From NCBI RefSeq assembly GCF_901875575.1, contig NZ_CABFMF010000011.1, forward strand, positions 1 through 64,000: DNA of 64,000 nucleotides. Direction: 5' to 3'. Positions within the stretch are counted from its first letter, which is position 1, and each line of letters opens with the position of its first letter. Shown piece after piece: positions 31,807-41,228 of the stretch. The translations under genes and the position numbers were made by a program. The notes beneath the pieces were generated by a model that was given only the letters and a program-made list of their open reading frames with translations, had not been told where the DNA came from and did no database searches. The stretch comes from an uncultured Streptococcus sp. (lineage in GTDB: Bacteria; Bacillota; Bacilli; Lactobacillales; Streptococcaceae).

Positions 31807-32751
31807 TTAGAACCATTTTTTATGGATGAGATAGAGAGTGAGCGAGACACTCATAGCAAAGGCGATAAAGACGATTAACCAGAAGGCGTTAGGTTCCCCA
31901 TTTAAAGGAATTTCATTGTCCTTGAAGTTCATACCGTAGGCAGAGAAAATCATGGTTGGGATGGACATAACGATGGTCACAAGGGCCAAGGTTTTCATGA
32001 TGTTATTCTGGTTGTTGGAGATAATAGAGGCGAAGGTATCTGTCATAGAATGAAGGACATTTCCATAGATATCTGCCATCTCGATGGCCTGTTGGGTTTC
32101 AATCAGAGTATCTTCAAGCAAGTCTTCGTCTTCTAGATATTTCTTAATATTGCTAGTAGAACTAGTCAGTTTTTTAATCACGCGCTCATTTGTCTTGAGT
32201 GAGGCTTTAAAGTAGACGATGGTTTTTTCCAGCTCCATGAGCTCAATCAATTCTTCGTTACGTGTAGACTGGTGAAGTTGACTTTCAATCTGGTCACTTT
32301 TACGGTCGATGGAACGAAGGGCTGTTAGGTAAAGCTCTGCATTGCGGTAGAGAATTTGGAAAATAAAGCGTGAACGCATGAAAGTGTAGAAATTACGCAG
32401 TCTACGATTGATAAAGACGTCAAGGACAGGAAGTTCTTCCAAGCAAGTGGTGATAATTGTTTCTTCAGTGATGATAATTCCTAGAGGGATAGTAACGTAG
32501 TAAGTACGATTATTTCTTTCCTCTGTGATAGGAACGTCTACGATAATCAGAGTGTATTCATCCTCTATGGTCACACGAGAAGTTTCTTCTGCATCGAGTG
32601 GTGCTCGAAGGTCAGCAATATCGATATCAAAAGCATTTGCGATTTCAATAGATTCGTTTTGAGTAGGATTGACGAGATTGATCCAAGTACCCGGTTCAAG
32701 CGTATCGATCTCTTTAAATTCAGTTGTTGTTGAGAGAAAAACTTGTTTCAT
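31807..32751 (-). CDS. corA: CorA-family magnesium transporter
   Basis: A 314-residue protein with a long cytoplasmic alpha/beta and helical domain and two C-terminal membrane helices. The first is followed by the signature YGMNFKDNEIP (GMN selectivity motif, about residue 277), and the protein ends with a basic tail (HKKWF). It carries Mg2+ or related divalent ions as a pentamer. First gene of the leftward corA-DUF1129 unit. Confidence 0.92.
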   Translation of the reverse strand: MKQVFLSTTTEFKEIDTLEPGTWINLVNPTQNESIEIANAFDIDIADLRAPLDAEETSRVTIEDEYTLIIVDVPITEERNNRTYYVTIPLGIIITEETIITTCLEELPVLDVFINRRLRNFYTFMRSRFIFQILYRNAELYLTALRSIDRKSDQIESQLHQSTRNEELIELMELEKTIVYFKASLKTNERVIKKLTSSTSNIKKYLEDEDLLEDTLIETQQAIEMADIYGNVLHSMTDTFASIISNNQNNIMKTLALVTIVMSIPTMIFSAYGMNFKDNEIPLNGEPNAFWLIVFIAFAMSVSLTLYLIHKKWF

Positions 32752-32842
32752 ATCTCCTATCCTTTCTTATTTTTCATATTTTTTCACACCGTACTATTAT
32801 ACTATAAATTTAGCCTTTTGGGTAATAGAATCTCACATTTTT

Positions 32843-32851
32843 TGATATAAT
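32843..32851 (+). promoter_or_regulatory. Extended -10 promoter of uvrA
   Basis: TGATATAAT (TATAAT 32846-32851), 31 bases before the uvrA start; -35 weak. No LexA-type operator is seen, consistent with streptococci lacking a classical SOS system. Confidence 0.5.
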
Positions 32852-32882
32852 GGTAAGCAATAATGGACTAGAAAGAACAAAG

Positions 32883-35714
32883 ATGCAAGATAAAATTGTC
32901 ATTCATGGGGCGCGTGCCCATAATTTAAAAAATATTGATGTGGAGATTCCACGAGACAAGCTGGTTGTTGTGACCGGCTTGTCAGGTTCAGGGAAATCCA
33001 GTCTGGCCTTTGATACCCTCTATGCTGAGGGGCAACGTCGCTATGTAGAGAGTCTATCAGCCTATGCTCGCCAGTTTTTGGGCAATATGGAGAAGCCTGA
33101 TGTAGATGCTATTGATGGTCTCAGCCCAGCTATTTCCATCGACCAGAAAACGACTAGTAAAAATCCTCGCTCGACGGTGGGAACGACGACTGAAATCAAT
33201 GACTATCTGCGTCTCCTCTACGCGCGTGTGGGGACGCCTTACTGTATCAACGGGCATGGGGCTATCAAGGCTTCTTCTGTGGAGCAAATCGTGGATAAGG
33301 TTTTGGAGTTGCCAGAACGCCAACGTCTGCAAATCTTAGCCCCAGTTATCCGTAAGAAAAAAGGACAGCACAAGAGCGTTATTGAAAAGATTCAGAAAGA
33401 TGGGTATGTTCGTGTCCGTGTGGATGGGGAAGTCTATGATGTGACCGAAGTGCCAGAGTTGTCTAAGAGTAAGCAACACAATATCGATGTCGTGGTTGAC
33501 CGTATTGTCATCAAGGAGGGTATCCGTAGTCGTCTCTTTGATTCTATTGAGGCTGCCCTTCGTATTGCAGAAGGTTATGTCATTATCGACACTATGGATG
33601 ATTCTGAGTTGTTGTTTTCTGAGCATTATGCCTGTCCAGTTTGTGGTTTTACTGTTCCAGAGTTAGAGCCACGTCTCTTCTCATTCAATGCTCCTTTTGG
33701 TTCTTGTAGTGAGTGTGATGGCTTGGGCATCAAGCTGGAGGTAGATACTGATTTGGTAGTGCCAGATGCCAGCAAAACCTTACGTGAGGGAGCCTTGGCT
33801 CCTTGGAATCCTATCTCATCCAACTACTATCCAAACATGCTAGAGCAGGCTATGACAGCTTTTGGAGTGGATATGGATAAGCCTTTTGAGGACTTGTCAG
33901 AAGAGGATAAGAACTTGATTCTCTATGGGTCAGATGGCAAGGAATTCCATTTCCACTATGAGAATGAATTTGGTGGTGTGCGCGATATCGACATTCCTTT
34001 TGAAGGAGTTGTCAATAATATCAAACGTCGCTACCATGAAACCAATAGTGACTACACCCGCACCCAGATGCGCCTCTACATGAATGAGCTGACCTGCGGA
34101 ACTTGTCATGGTTACCGTCTCAATGACCAGGCCTTGTCTGTCCGTGTTGGTGGTGAGCAAGGACAACATATCGGAGAAATTTCAGACCTGTCTATCGCAG
34201 ACCACTTGGACTTGGTCAGTCAGTTGACTCTGTCTGAAAATGAAACCATCATTGCTCGTCCCATTCTCAAGGAAATCAAGGATCGCTTGACCTTCCTCAA
34301 TAACGTGGGACTCAACTATCTGACCCTGTCGCGTTCAGCAGGGACCCTTTCGGGTGGGGAAAGTCAGCGTATTCGCTTGGCGACCCAGATTGGGTCCAAT
34401 CTATCAGGTGTTCTTTATATCTTGGATGAGCCGTCAATCGGTCTCCACCAGAGGGACAATGACCGCCTGATTGCCAGTCTGAAAAAGATGCGTGACTTGG
34501 GCAATACTCTCATAGTAGTGGAACATGACGAAGATACCATGCGTGAGGCGGATTATCTGATTGACGTTGGTCCCGGTGCCGGTGTTTTTGGTGGGGAGAT
34601 TGTTGCTGCAGGTACGCCCAAACAGGTGGCTCGCAACAGCAAGTCTATCACAGGTCAGTACTTGTCAGGGAAACGTGCTATTCCAGTGCCAACAGAGCGA
34701 CGTGTCGGTAATGGTCGTTTTATCGAAGTGACAGGAGCGCGTGAGAACAATTTGCAAAATGTTACTGCTCGATTCCCACTAGGAAAATTCATCGCGGTGA
34801 CAGGGGTATCAGGTTCAGGAAAATCGACCCTAATCAATAGCATTCTCAAAAAAGCTATTGCCCAGAAGCTCAACCGCAATTCAGACAAACCAGGTAAGTT
34901 TAAAACGATTACAGGGATTGAGCATGTAGACCGCTTGATTGACATTGACCAGAGCCCAATCGGACGAACGCCGAGGTCTAACCCAGCCACCTATACTGGA
35001 GTTTTTGACGACATACGTGACCTTTTTGCTCAGACAAACGAAGCCAAGATTCGAGGCTACAAGAAGGGTCGTTTCAGTTTCAACGTCAAGGGTGGTCGTT
35101 GTGAAGCCTGCTCAGGTGATGGGATTATCAAGATTGAGATGCACTTCTTGCCAGATGTTTACGTGGCTTGTGAAGTCTGCCACGGGACTCGCTACAACAG
35201 TGAAACCCTAGAAGTTCACTACAAGGAAAAGAATATCTCGCAGGTCTTGGATATGACCGTCAACGATGCGGTGGAATTCTTCCGACATATTCCAAAGATT
35301 CAACGTAAACTCCAGACCATCAAGGATGTGGGGCTAGGCTATGTGACCTTAGGACAACCAGCTACCACCCTTTCTGGGGGAGAAGCTCAGCGTATGAAGT
35401 TGGCTAGTGAACTCCACAAACGCTCGACAGGCAAATCCTTCTATATTCTGGATGAGCCAACGACAGGGCTGCATACTGAGGACATTGCTCGCTTGCTTAA
35501 AGTCTTGGCTCGCTTTGTTGACGATGGCAATACAGTCCTCGTCATTGAGCACAATTTAGACGTTATCAAGACAGCAGACCATATTATTGACTTGGGACCT
35601 GAAGGTGGTGTCGGTGGTGGAACCATCATCGCAAAAGGAACTCCAGAAGAAGTAGCTGCCAACGAAGCCAGCTACACAGGACATTATTTGAAAGGAAAGT
35701 TACATCATGAATAA
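32883..35714 (+). CDS. uvrA: Excinuclease ABC subunit A
   Basis: A 943-residue damage-recognition ATPase of nucleotide excision repair. Two ABC modules: Walker A GLSGSGKSSL (about residues 33-42) and GVSGSGKSTL; signatures TLSGGESQRIRLA and TLSGGEAQRMKLA; Walker B YILDEPSIGLH and YILDEPTTGLH. Zinc fingers are CPVCGFTVPELEPR … CSEC and CEACSGDG … CEVC. ATG 32883 gives the canonical MQDKIVIHGARAHNLKNI. The stop overlaps the next gene by eight bases. Confidence 0.97.
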   Translation: MQDKIVIHGARAHNLKNIDVEIPRDKLVVVTGLSGSGKSSLAFDTLYAEGQRRYVESLSAYARQFLGNMEKPDVDAIDGLSPAISIDQKTTSKNPRSTVGTTTEINDYLRLLYARVGTPYCINGHGAIKASSVEQIVDKVLELPERQRLQILAPVIRKKKGQHKSVIEKIQKDGYVRVRVDGEVYDVTEVPELSKSKQHNIDVVVDRIVIKEGIRSRLFDSIEAALRIAEGYVIIDTMDDSELLFSEHYACPVCGFTVPELEPRLFSFNAPFGSCSECDGLGIKLEVDTDLVVPDASKTLREGALAPWNPISSNYYPNMLEQAMTAFGVDMDKPFEDLSEEDKNLILYGSDGKEFHFHYENEFGGVRDIDIPFEGVVNNIKRRYHETNSDYTRTQMRLYMNELTCGTCHGYRLNDQALSVRVGGEQGQHIGEISDLSIADHLDLVSQLTLSENETIIARPILKEIKDRLTFLNNVGLNYLTLSRSAGTLSGGESQRIRLATQIGSNLSGVLYILDEPSIGLHQRDNDRLIASLKKMRDLGNTLIVVEHDEDTMREADYLIDVGPGAGVFGGEIVAAGTPKQVARNSKSITGQYLSGKRAIPVPTERRVGNGRFIEVTGARENNLQNVTARFPLGKFIAVTGVSGSGKSTLINSILKKAIAQKLNRNSDKPGKFKTITGIEHVDRLIDIDQSPIGRTPRSNPATYTGVFDDIRDLFAQTNEAKIRGYKKGRFSFNVKGGRCEACSGDGIIKIEMHFLPDVYVACEVCHGTRYNSETLEVHYKEKNISQVLDMTVNDAVEFFRHIPKIQRKLQTIKDVGLGYVTLGQPATTLSGGEAQRMKLASELHKRSTGKSFYILDEPTTGLHTEDIARLLKVLARFVDDGNTVLVIEHNLDVIKTADHIIDLGPEGGVGGGTIIAKGTPEEVAANEASYTGHYLKGKLHHE

Positions 35715-36768
35715 ACGCGTACAAGCATTTCTAGCTAAAATGCAAGAAAAAGAACTAGATGGTATCATCATCAATAACCTTAAAAACGTCTATTACCTGA
35801 CTGGTTTTTGGGGCTCAAACGGAACAGTCTTTATCAGCCGTGACCGCCGAATCTTGGTGACGGATTCTCGCTATATTATCGCAGCCAAGCAAGAAACCAG
35901 TGGCTTTGAGATTGTAGCAGATCGTGATGAATTGGCTGTCATTGCAAGCATTATTAAGGATATGGGATTGTCTCGAATCGGTTTTGAGGACGAGATTTCA
36001 GTCTCTTATTACTACCGTATGCAGGCAGCTTTTGCAGGTTTGGACTTACTTCCACAAACACAGTTTGTTGAAGGTCTTCGAATGATTAAGGATGAGGTAG
36101 AGATTGCAGCTATTCGCAAGGCTTGTTCTATCTCAGACCAAGCTTTCCGCGATGCGCTTGACTTTATTAAGCCAGGAAAGACTGAAATTGAGATTGCCAA
36201 CTTCCTTGACTTCCGCATGCGTGAGTTGGGAGCATCTGGCTTGTCTTTTGACACAATTCTAGCTAGCGGTATCAACTCTTCCAAACCCCATGCTCATCCT
36301 ATGCACAAACCAGTGGAGCTGGGAGAAGCCATTACCATGGACTTTGGCTGTCTCTATGATCACTATGTCAGCGATATGACACGGACTATCTATTTAGGGC
36401 ATGTCAGCGACGAGCAGGTAGAGATTTACAATACGGTCCTAAAAGCTAACCAAGCCTTGATTGACCAAGCTAAGGCAGGATTAGGTTTCCGTGACTTTGA
36501 CAAAATTCCTCGCGACATTATCATTGAGGCAGGTTATGGCGACTACTTTACCCACGGTATTGGGCACGGTATTGGTCTGGATATCCATGAAGAGCCTTAC
36601 TTTAGCCAGACTTCTACAGAAACTATTAAGGCAGGTATGACCTTGACCGATGAGCCAGGTATCTATATCGAAGGTAAATACGGTGTTCGTATCGAGGATG
36701 ATATTCTGATTACAGAGACAGGTTGTGAATTATTGACTTTGGCTCCAAAAGAGTTGATAGTCATTTAA
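35707..36768 (+). CDS. M24-family Xaa-Pro peptidase
   Basis: A 353-residue pita-bread metallopeptidase (aminopeptidase P / prolidase type). The N-terminal creatinase-like domain is followed by the metal-ligand motifs: Asp in ITMDFGCLYD and YVSDMTRT, His in THGIGHGIGLDIHE, Glu in LTDEPGIYIEG and RIEDDILIT. It probably cleaves X-Pro bonds in peptides taken up as nutrients. Co-transcribed with uvrA by an eight-base overlap. Confidence 0.93.
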   Translation: MNKRVQAFLAKMQEKELDGIIINNLKNVYYLTGFWGSNGTVFISRDRRILVTDSRYIIAAKQETSGFEIVADRDELAVIASIIKDMGLSRIGFEDEISVSYYYRMQAAFAGLDLLPQTQFVEGLRMIKDEVEIAAIRKACSISDQAFRDALDFIKPGKTEIEIANFLDFRMRELGASGLSFDTILASGINSSKPHAHPMHKPVELGEAITMDFGCLYDHYVSDMTRTIYLGHVSDEQVEIYNTVLKANQALIDQAKAGLGFRDFDKIPRDIIIEAGYGDYFTHGIGHGIGLDIHEEPYFSQTSTETIKAGMTLTDEPGIYIEGKYGVRIEDDILITETGCELLTLAPKELIVI

Positions 36769-36847
36769 TGATTTGTCAAGAAAAAAGTACGAAAATGACG
36801 AAAAAAGTTAAAATTTTTTAAAAATAGGTCGCAAGTCGGATGTTTTT

Positions 36848-36856
36848 TATGGTATA
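36848..36856 (+). promoter_or_regulatory. Extended -10 promoter of spx
   Basis: TGGTATAAT (TATAAT 36851-36856), 44 bases before the spx start. The AT-rich stretch upstream has no clear -35. Confidence 0.5.
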
Positions 36857-36899
36857 ATGGACTAAACTGATAATAACATGTAGCGAAAGGGGTAGGTAC

Positions 36900-37298
36900 A
36901 TGATCAAAATTTATACAGTCTCAAGTTGTACTAGCTGTAAAAAGGCAAAAACCTGGCTCAATGCCCACCAGTTAAGTTATAAAGAACAAAACCTTGGTAA
37001 AGAAGGAATTACGAGAGAAGAATTACTAGATATTCTTACAAAAACAGATAATGGAATCGCTAGCATTGTATCGTCAAAAAATCGCTATGCTAAAGCCCTT
37101 GGGGTTGATATTGAAGATTTGAGTGTTAATGAAGTACTTAATTTAATCATGGAAACACCACGGATTTTAAAAAGTCCCATTCTCGTTGATGAGAAACGTT
37201 TACAAGTCGGTTATAAAGAAGATGATATTCGGGCCTTCTTGCCACGTTCTGTTCGTAATGTAGAAAATGCAGAAGCACGTCTGCGTGCTGCTCTATAA
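36900..37298 (+). CDS. spx: Spx/ArsC-family transcriptional regulator
   Basis: A 132-residue ArsC-fold protein with the redox CxxC (SSCTSCKKAK, Cys10/Cys13), the Spx segment KSPILVDEKRLQVGYKEDD and the basic end FLPRSVRNVENA. Spx binds the RNA polymerase alpha C-terminal domain to redirect transcription under oxidative stress. Streptococci carry two Spx paralogues with different roles; which one this is cannot be decided here. Confidence 0.9.
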   Translation: MIKIYTVSSCTSCKKAKTWLNAHQLSYKEQNLGKEGITREELLDILTKTDNGIASIVSSKNRYAKALGVDIEDLSVNEVLNLIMETPRILKSPILVDEKRLQVGYKEDDIRAFLPRSVRNVENAEARLRAAL

Positions 37299-37364
37299 AT
37301 ATCAAGGCTGGGAGTGATTCCTAGCCTTGTTCTATTTAAATTTTAAAAAAGGAAGAAGAAAGAA

Positions 37365-37934
37365 ATGAAGAAAATAATGCTTGCTAGTCTAGTTTTTCTC
37401 TTTGTCCTAGTTGGATGTGGACAGAAAAAAGAGAATGGCACACCTACAAAAACAGAAAAGGACAAGATTGAATCAGTCTTGCCAGTTATAGAAAACGCAG
37501 AGAAAAATACAGTTGTCACTAAAACATTAGTTTTCCCTAAGTCAGAGGATGGCAGTCAGCAAACACAAATTATAACGTATAAAGATAAGAATTTTTTGAG
37601 TTTAACTATTCAACAAAAGCGTCCAGTTTCTGACGAGTTGAAGGCTTATATAAATCAACATGGTGTAGAAGAAACTCAAAAAGCCCTTCTTGAGGCTGAA
37701 GAAAAGGATGAATCCATTATAGAGGCTCGTAAATTAGCAGGATTTAAGCTTGAAACCAAACTATTAAGTGCAACAGAACTCCAAACAACGACCAGTTATG
37801 ATTTTCAAGTTTTGGATGTCAAGAAGGCTTCTCAGACTGAATATCTGAAGAATATTGGTTTAGAAAATCTCTTGAAGAATGAACCAAGCAAATATATTTC
37901 AGACAGATTGGCAAATGGTGCGACAGAACAATAG
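37365..37934 (+). CDS. DUF1307 (YehR-like) lipoprotein
   Basis: A 189-residue lipoprotein: signal MKKIMLASLVFLFVLVGC with lipidated Cys18, then a charged linker and a mature domain with VVTKTLVFPKSEDGSQQTQI and GFKLETKLLSATELQTTTSY, matching the DUF1307 pattern. It is surface-anchored; its role is unknown. GGAAGAAGAAAG precedes ATG 37365. Confidence 0.8.
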   Translation: MKKIMLASLVFLFVLVGCGQKKENGTPTKTEKDKIESVLPVIENAEKNTVVTKTLVFPKSEDGSQQTQIITYKDKNFLSLTIQQKRPVSDELKAYINQHGVEETQKALLEAEEKDESIIEARKLAGFKLETKLLSATELQTTTSYDFQVLDVKKASQTEYLKNIGLENLLKNEPSKYISDRLANGATEQ

Positions 37935-38020
37935 AAAATCCAAATAAATAGACTGCCTGATTTGTAGAACGTAAGGAATTATGCTATAATAGTAATATTC
38001 TAGTGAAAGAGGGTGTTAGA

Positions 38021-38287
38021 ATGGGATTTACTGAAGAAACAGTACGTTTTAAATTAGATGATTCCAATAAAAAAGAAATTAGTGAAACTTTAACGGATGT
38101 CTATGCTTCTTTGAATGATAAGGGCTACAACCCAATTAATCAAATTGTAGGATACGTATTGAGTGGAGACCCTGCCTACGTTCCTCGTTATAATAATGCG
38201 CGAAATCAAATCCGTAAATATGAGCGTGACGAAATTGTTGAGGAATTGGTTCGCTACTACCTCAAAGGACAAGGAGTCGATCTATAA
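38021..38287 (+). CDS. ireB: IreB-family protein (UPF0297)
   Basis: An 88-residue protein nearly all of whose sequence is family signature ([60 protein letters not shown]). In enterococci IreB is a phosphorylated regulator of cephalosporin tolerance downstream of a Ser/Thr kinase. ATG 38021 is preferred to an upstream GTG at 38003. It is followed three bases later by ruvX and then the DUF1292 gene, the usual Firmicute trio. Confidence 0.93.
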
Positions 38288-38290
38288 CCT

Positions 38291-38710
38291 ATGAGAATTA
38301 TGGGATTGGACGTCGGTTCAAAAACGGTGGGGGTAGCGATTAGCGATCCACTAGGATTTACGGCCCAAGGGCTTGAAATTATTCAAATTAATGAAGAACA
38401 AGGCCAATTTGGTTTTGATCGTATCAAGGAATTAGTTGAAAGCTATAAAGTTGACCGTTTTGTAGTGGGCTTGCCTAAGAACATGAACAATACAAGTGGT
38501 CCTCGTGTAGAAGCGAGTCAAGCATACGGAGCTAAGTTAGAAGAGCTTTTTGATTTACCCGTAGACTACCAAGATGAGCGCTTAACTACAGTTGCTGCAG
38601 AACGGATGTTGATTGAACAAGCAGATATCAGCCGTAATAAGCGTAAGAAAGTTATTGATAAGTTAGCTGCTCAGCTGATTTTACAAAATTATTTAGATAG
38701 AAAATTTTAA
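38291..38710 (+). CDS. ruvX: Holliday junction resolvase-like protein YqgF/RuvX
   Basis: A 139-residue RNase H-fold protein: MRIMGLDVGSKTVGVAISDP, FVVGLPKNMN and YQDERLTTVAAERM. The catalytic acid positions of the family are present. Orthologues act in 16S rRNA 5' maturation, and possibly on junction DNA. Confidence 0.93.
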   Translation: MRIMGLDVGSKTVGVAISDPLGFTAQGLEIIQINEEQGQFGFDRIKELVESYKVDRFVVGLPKNMNNTSGPRVEASQAYGAKLEELFDLPVDYQDERLTTVAAERMLIEQADISRNKRKKVIDKLAAQLILQNYLDRKF

Positions 38711-38725
38711 TACAAAGGAGAGGCT

Positions 38726-39031
38726 ATGTCACACGATCATAACCATGACCACGAAGAACGTGAACTTATTACACTAGTAGATGAACAAGGAAACGAAACC
38801 TTGTTTGAAATTCTTTTGACGATTGATGGAAAAGAAGAATTTGGTAAAAACTATGTTCTCTTAGTACCAGTTAATGCAGAAGAAGATGAAGATGGACAAG
38901 TTGAAATTCAAGCATACTCATTCATCGAAAATGAAGACGGAACAGAAGGTGAATTGCAACCAATCCCAGAAGACTCAGAAGACGAATGGAATATGATTGA
39001 AGAAGTCTTCAACAGTTTTATGGAGGAGTAA
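38726..39031 (+). CDS. DUF1292 (YrzB-like) protein
   Basis: A 101-residue very acidic protein with a His-rich start (MSHDHNHDHEERELITLVDE) and the DUF1292 body (YVLLVPVNAEEDEDGQVEIQ; FIENEDGTEGELQPI). Last gene of the ireB-ruvX-DUF1292 unit, with AAAGGAGAGG as ribosome-binding site. Function unknown. The hairpin array follows three bases after its stop. Confidence 0.88.
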   Translation: MSHDHNHDHEERELITLVDEQGNETLFEILLTIDGKEEFGKNYVLLVPVNAEEDEDGQVEIQAYSFIENEDGTEGELQPIPEDSEDEWNMIEEVFNSFMEE

Positions 39032-39033
39032 AA

Positions 39034-39332
39034 ACATCCAGTGGATGTTTTTAGCCCAGCTCTTTGAAATAAAAAAGAGCTGGTAAGTCCGGGGGACATT
39101 TTTACCCCAACTCCTAGAAATTGGAAGAGTTGGAACATCCAGTGGACGTTTTTAGCCTGACGCTAAAAATAAAAACCGTCAGTAAGTTCGGGGGATGTTT
39201 TTACCCCAACTCCTAGAAATTAGAAGAGTTGGAACGTCCAGTGGACGTGTTTAGTCCTGTTTTTAGAAATAAGAAGGAGCAGGCAGTCTGGGAGATTGTA
39301 TCAGTCCAATTCCTAGAAATTGGAAGAGTTGG
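39034..39332 (+). repeat. Array of six ~50-bp stem-loop repeat units
   Basis: Six large hairpins alternate with small ones. Large stems: CCAGCTC/GAGCTGG (39056-39083), CCAACTC/GAGTTGG (39107-39133), CTGACG/CGTCAG (39157-39182), CCAACTC/GAGTTGG (39206-39232), CCTG/CAGG (39256-39283) and CCAATTC/GAGTTGG (39306-39332). The loops share a TAGAAAT or TGAAAT-like core and A-rich 3' side. The linkers form mini-hairpins, for example ACATCC-AGT-GGATGT, ACGTCC-AGT-GGACGT and GTCC-GGG-GGAC, mostly followed by TTTTTA. Stem sequences differ between units while pairing is kept. Confidence 0.85.
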
Positions 39333-39369
39333 AATTTAAATCTAGCTAGGTTCTAGATAAGCAAGTAAG

Positions 39370-39400
39370 AGGTTGGGGGAAAATCCTAACCTCGCTTTTT
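39370..39400 (+). terminator. Terminator-like hairpin after the repeat array
   Basis: GAGGTT … AACCTC followed by GCTTTTTATT. It would end the ireB operon transcript beyond the array. Confidence 0.6.
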
Positions 39401-39503
39401 ATTAGCAATGAAACTTAGATGCGGTAGCTGCTAGGTCTTTCAGTTAGTCTTTTAGACTCCAAAAAGTTCTTTTTGTGAACAATTCACTTTTTCTATTTGT
39501 AAT

Positions 39504-39530
39504 TTTCAACAATCTATTAGATTGTTGAAA
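39504..39530 (+). other. Perfect 27-bp palindrome upstream of folC
   Basis: TTTCAACAATCT and AGATTGTTGAAA flank ATT. A smaller GTGAA-CAA-TTCAC palindrome lies just before it. These are the only structures seen in the 39401-39610 gap and may form a leader hairpin or an operator for folC. Confidence 0.55.
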
Positions 39531-39610
39531 CCTTGAGGACATAAGACTATGAAATTTAGACAGTATCTATCGGTTTCTGTTCTATTGCCTTTTTTATTAA
39601 GGAGATATAT

Positions 39611-40858
39611 ATGTTTGAAGTGGAAGAATGGCTACATAGTCGGATTGGATTGAATTTTAGATCAGGTTTGGGCCGAATGCAGCAAGCGGTGAATTTATTG
39701 GAAAATCCTGAAAAATCCTATCCTATTATTCACGTGACAGGGACGAATGGGAAAGGATCAACCATCGCTTTTATGAGAGAGTTGTTTAGGAGTCATGGTA
39801 AAAAAGTAGGTACCTTTACCTCTCCTCATATAGTTAGTATTCATGACCGAATCTGTCTCAATGGTCAACCGATAGATGATGTAGATTTTATCCGTTTGGC
39901 AGACCAGATCAAGGAAATGGAAAAGAGTCTTTTAAAAACCCATGATCAGCTGTCTTTTTTTGAGTTGCTAACCTTGATTGGGCTACTCTATTTTCGGGAG
40001 CAAGAGGTGGATCTGGTTTTACTAGAAGTGGGAATCGGTGGTTTACTTGATACTACTAATGTGGTAACAGGAGAAATTGCAGTCATTACTTCAATTGGCT
40101 TAGATCATCAAGAAACTTTAGGTGATAATCTGGAAGTAATTGCAGAACAGAAGGCTGGGATCTTTAAAGCGAGTAAGAAGGCTGTGATTGCAAAGTTAGC
40201 TCCAGAAGCTCAACTTGTTTGTCAAAAAACTGCAGAAGCTAAAGCTGTTGAACTTTACCAGTATGGACATGATTTTTCGATGAAGGCTGGGGATTTTTCA
40301 AGTCCTTTACTAGATCTTTCAAAAGTGAAGATAGGATTAGAAGGAGTCTATCAGCAGGAAAATGCGGCTTTGGCTATTGAAACCTTTTTACTTTTTATGG
40401 CAGCAAGGAATGAAGCAATTGATGAACAGTGTATAAGAAAAGCCTTGGAGCAGACCCACTGGGCTGGTCGTTTGGAACGTATTCGTCCTCAGATTTACTT
40501 AGATGGAGCTCATAATTTGCATGCCCTGATTCGCCTAGTAGAGTTTATTAAAGAAAAAGAGCGGGAAGGCTATCGGACTCAAATCCTTTTTGGAGCACTA
40601 AAGCGCAAGGATTACCAAGGGATGCTAGACTATCTGTCTCAACAGTTGCCTCAAGTGGAGCTCAAGGTAACTGGCTTTGACTATCAAGGTTCCTTGAGAA
40701 ACCATGATGTGATGGGATACGATTTGATTCCTTCTTATAGTGATTTTATTAGGGAATTTGAAGAACAGATTTGTAAGCAAGATTTGCTTTTTGTAACTGG
40801 TTCTCTCTATTTTATATCAGAAGTCCGAAGTTACTTGCTTGACAGTCAGCACAATTGA
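39611..40858 (+). CDS. folC: Folylpolyglutamate synthase / dihydrofolate synthase
   Basis: A 415-residue Mur-ligase-type enzyme that adds glutamate to folates (and may join Glu to dihydropteroate). Motifs: ATP loop HVTGTNGKGST (about residues 42-52), LLEVGIGGLLDTTN, TSIGLDHQETLG, and the C-terminal domain WAGRLERI … YLDGAHN. AAGGAGATAT precedes ATG 39611. Confidence 0.94.
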   Translation: MFEVEEWLHSRIGLNFRSGLGRMQQAVNLLENPEKSYPIIHVTGTNGKGSTIAFMRELFRSHGKKVGTFTSPHIVSIHDRICLNGQPIDDVDFIRLADQIKEMEKSLLKTHDQLSFFELLTLIGLLYFREQEVDLVLLEVGIGGLLDTTNVVTGEIAVITSIGLDHQETLGDNLEVIAEQKAGIFKASKKAVIAKLAPEAQLVCQKTAEAKAVELYQYGHDFSMKAGDFSSPLLDLSKVKIGLEGVYQQENAALAIETFLLFMAARNEAIDEQCIRKALEQTHWAGRLERIRPQIYLDGAHNLHALIRLVEFIKEKEREGYRTQILFGALKRKDYQGMLDYLSQQLPQVELKVTGFDYQGSLRNHDVMGYDLIPSYSDFIREFEEQICKQDLLFVTGSLYFISEVRSYLLDSQHN

Positions 40859-41097
40859 ACTCTATTTTTCGACTATCGTACGAAAGAACCTATTTTTTAG
40901 AGAAAAAATCTAGCCATAAATTTGCAGTAGAATAGCTAATCACTAAACTCAAAACAGATAGATTTGCTACTGTATCTATAGTAGGAATGGATGTTTGAGC
41001 AGCTTATATGTAGCGCTGATGAAATGAATGCTAAACGAACGATTATTAAAGCTAGACATATGCATTTTTTGAGGTTTTGCTTAAATCTGAATAAAAA

Positions 41098-41124
41098 GAA
41101 GAGGCTGAATGTAACAGTCTCTTT
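41098..41124 (+). terminator. Hairpin in the folC-cls gap
   Basis: AAGAGGCTG … CAGTCTCTT (one G-T pair) followed by TTGA. Apart from this the 40859-41228 gap holds no convincing gene. Confidence 0.5.
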
Positions 41125-41228
41125 TGATTTATTCATAAAAATAATAGAAATACTTGCCTTCTATCGAGTACCTGAGTTATACTAGTATCAATTACTTTTT
41201 TGGAACTGTAAATAATGAAGGAGGAGAT

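Noticed and set aside
39034..39332. CRISPR array
   Set aside because: No constant repeats with unique spacers and no cas genes; the repeated parts are hairpins of varying stem sequence.
40991..41185. 64-codon frame between folC and cls
   Set aside because: No ribosome-binding site, and it crosses a terminator-like hairpin; treated as noncoding.
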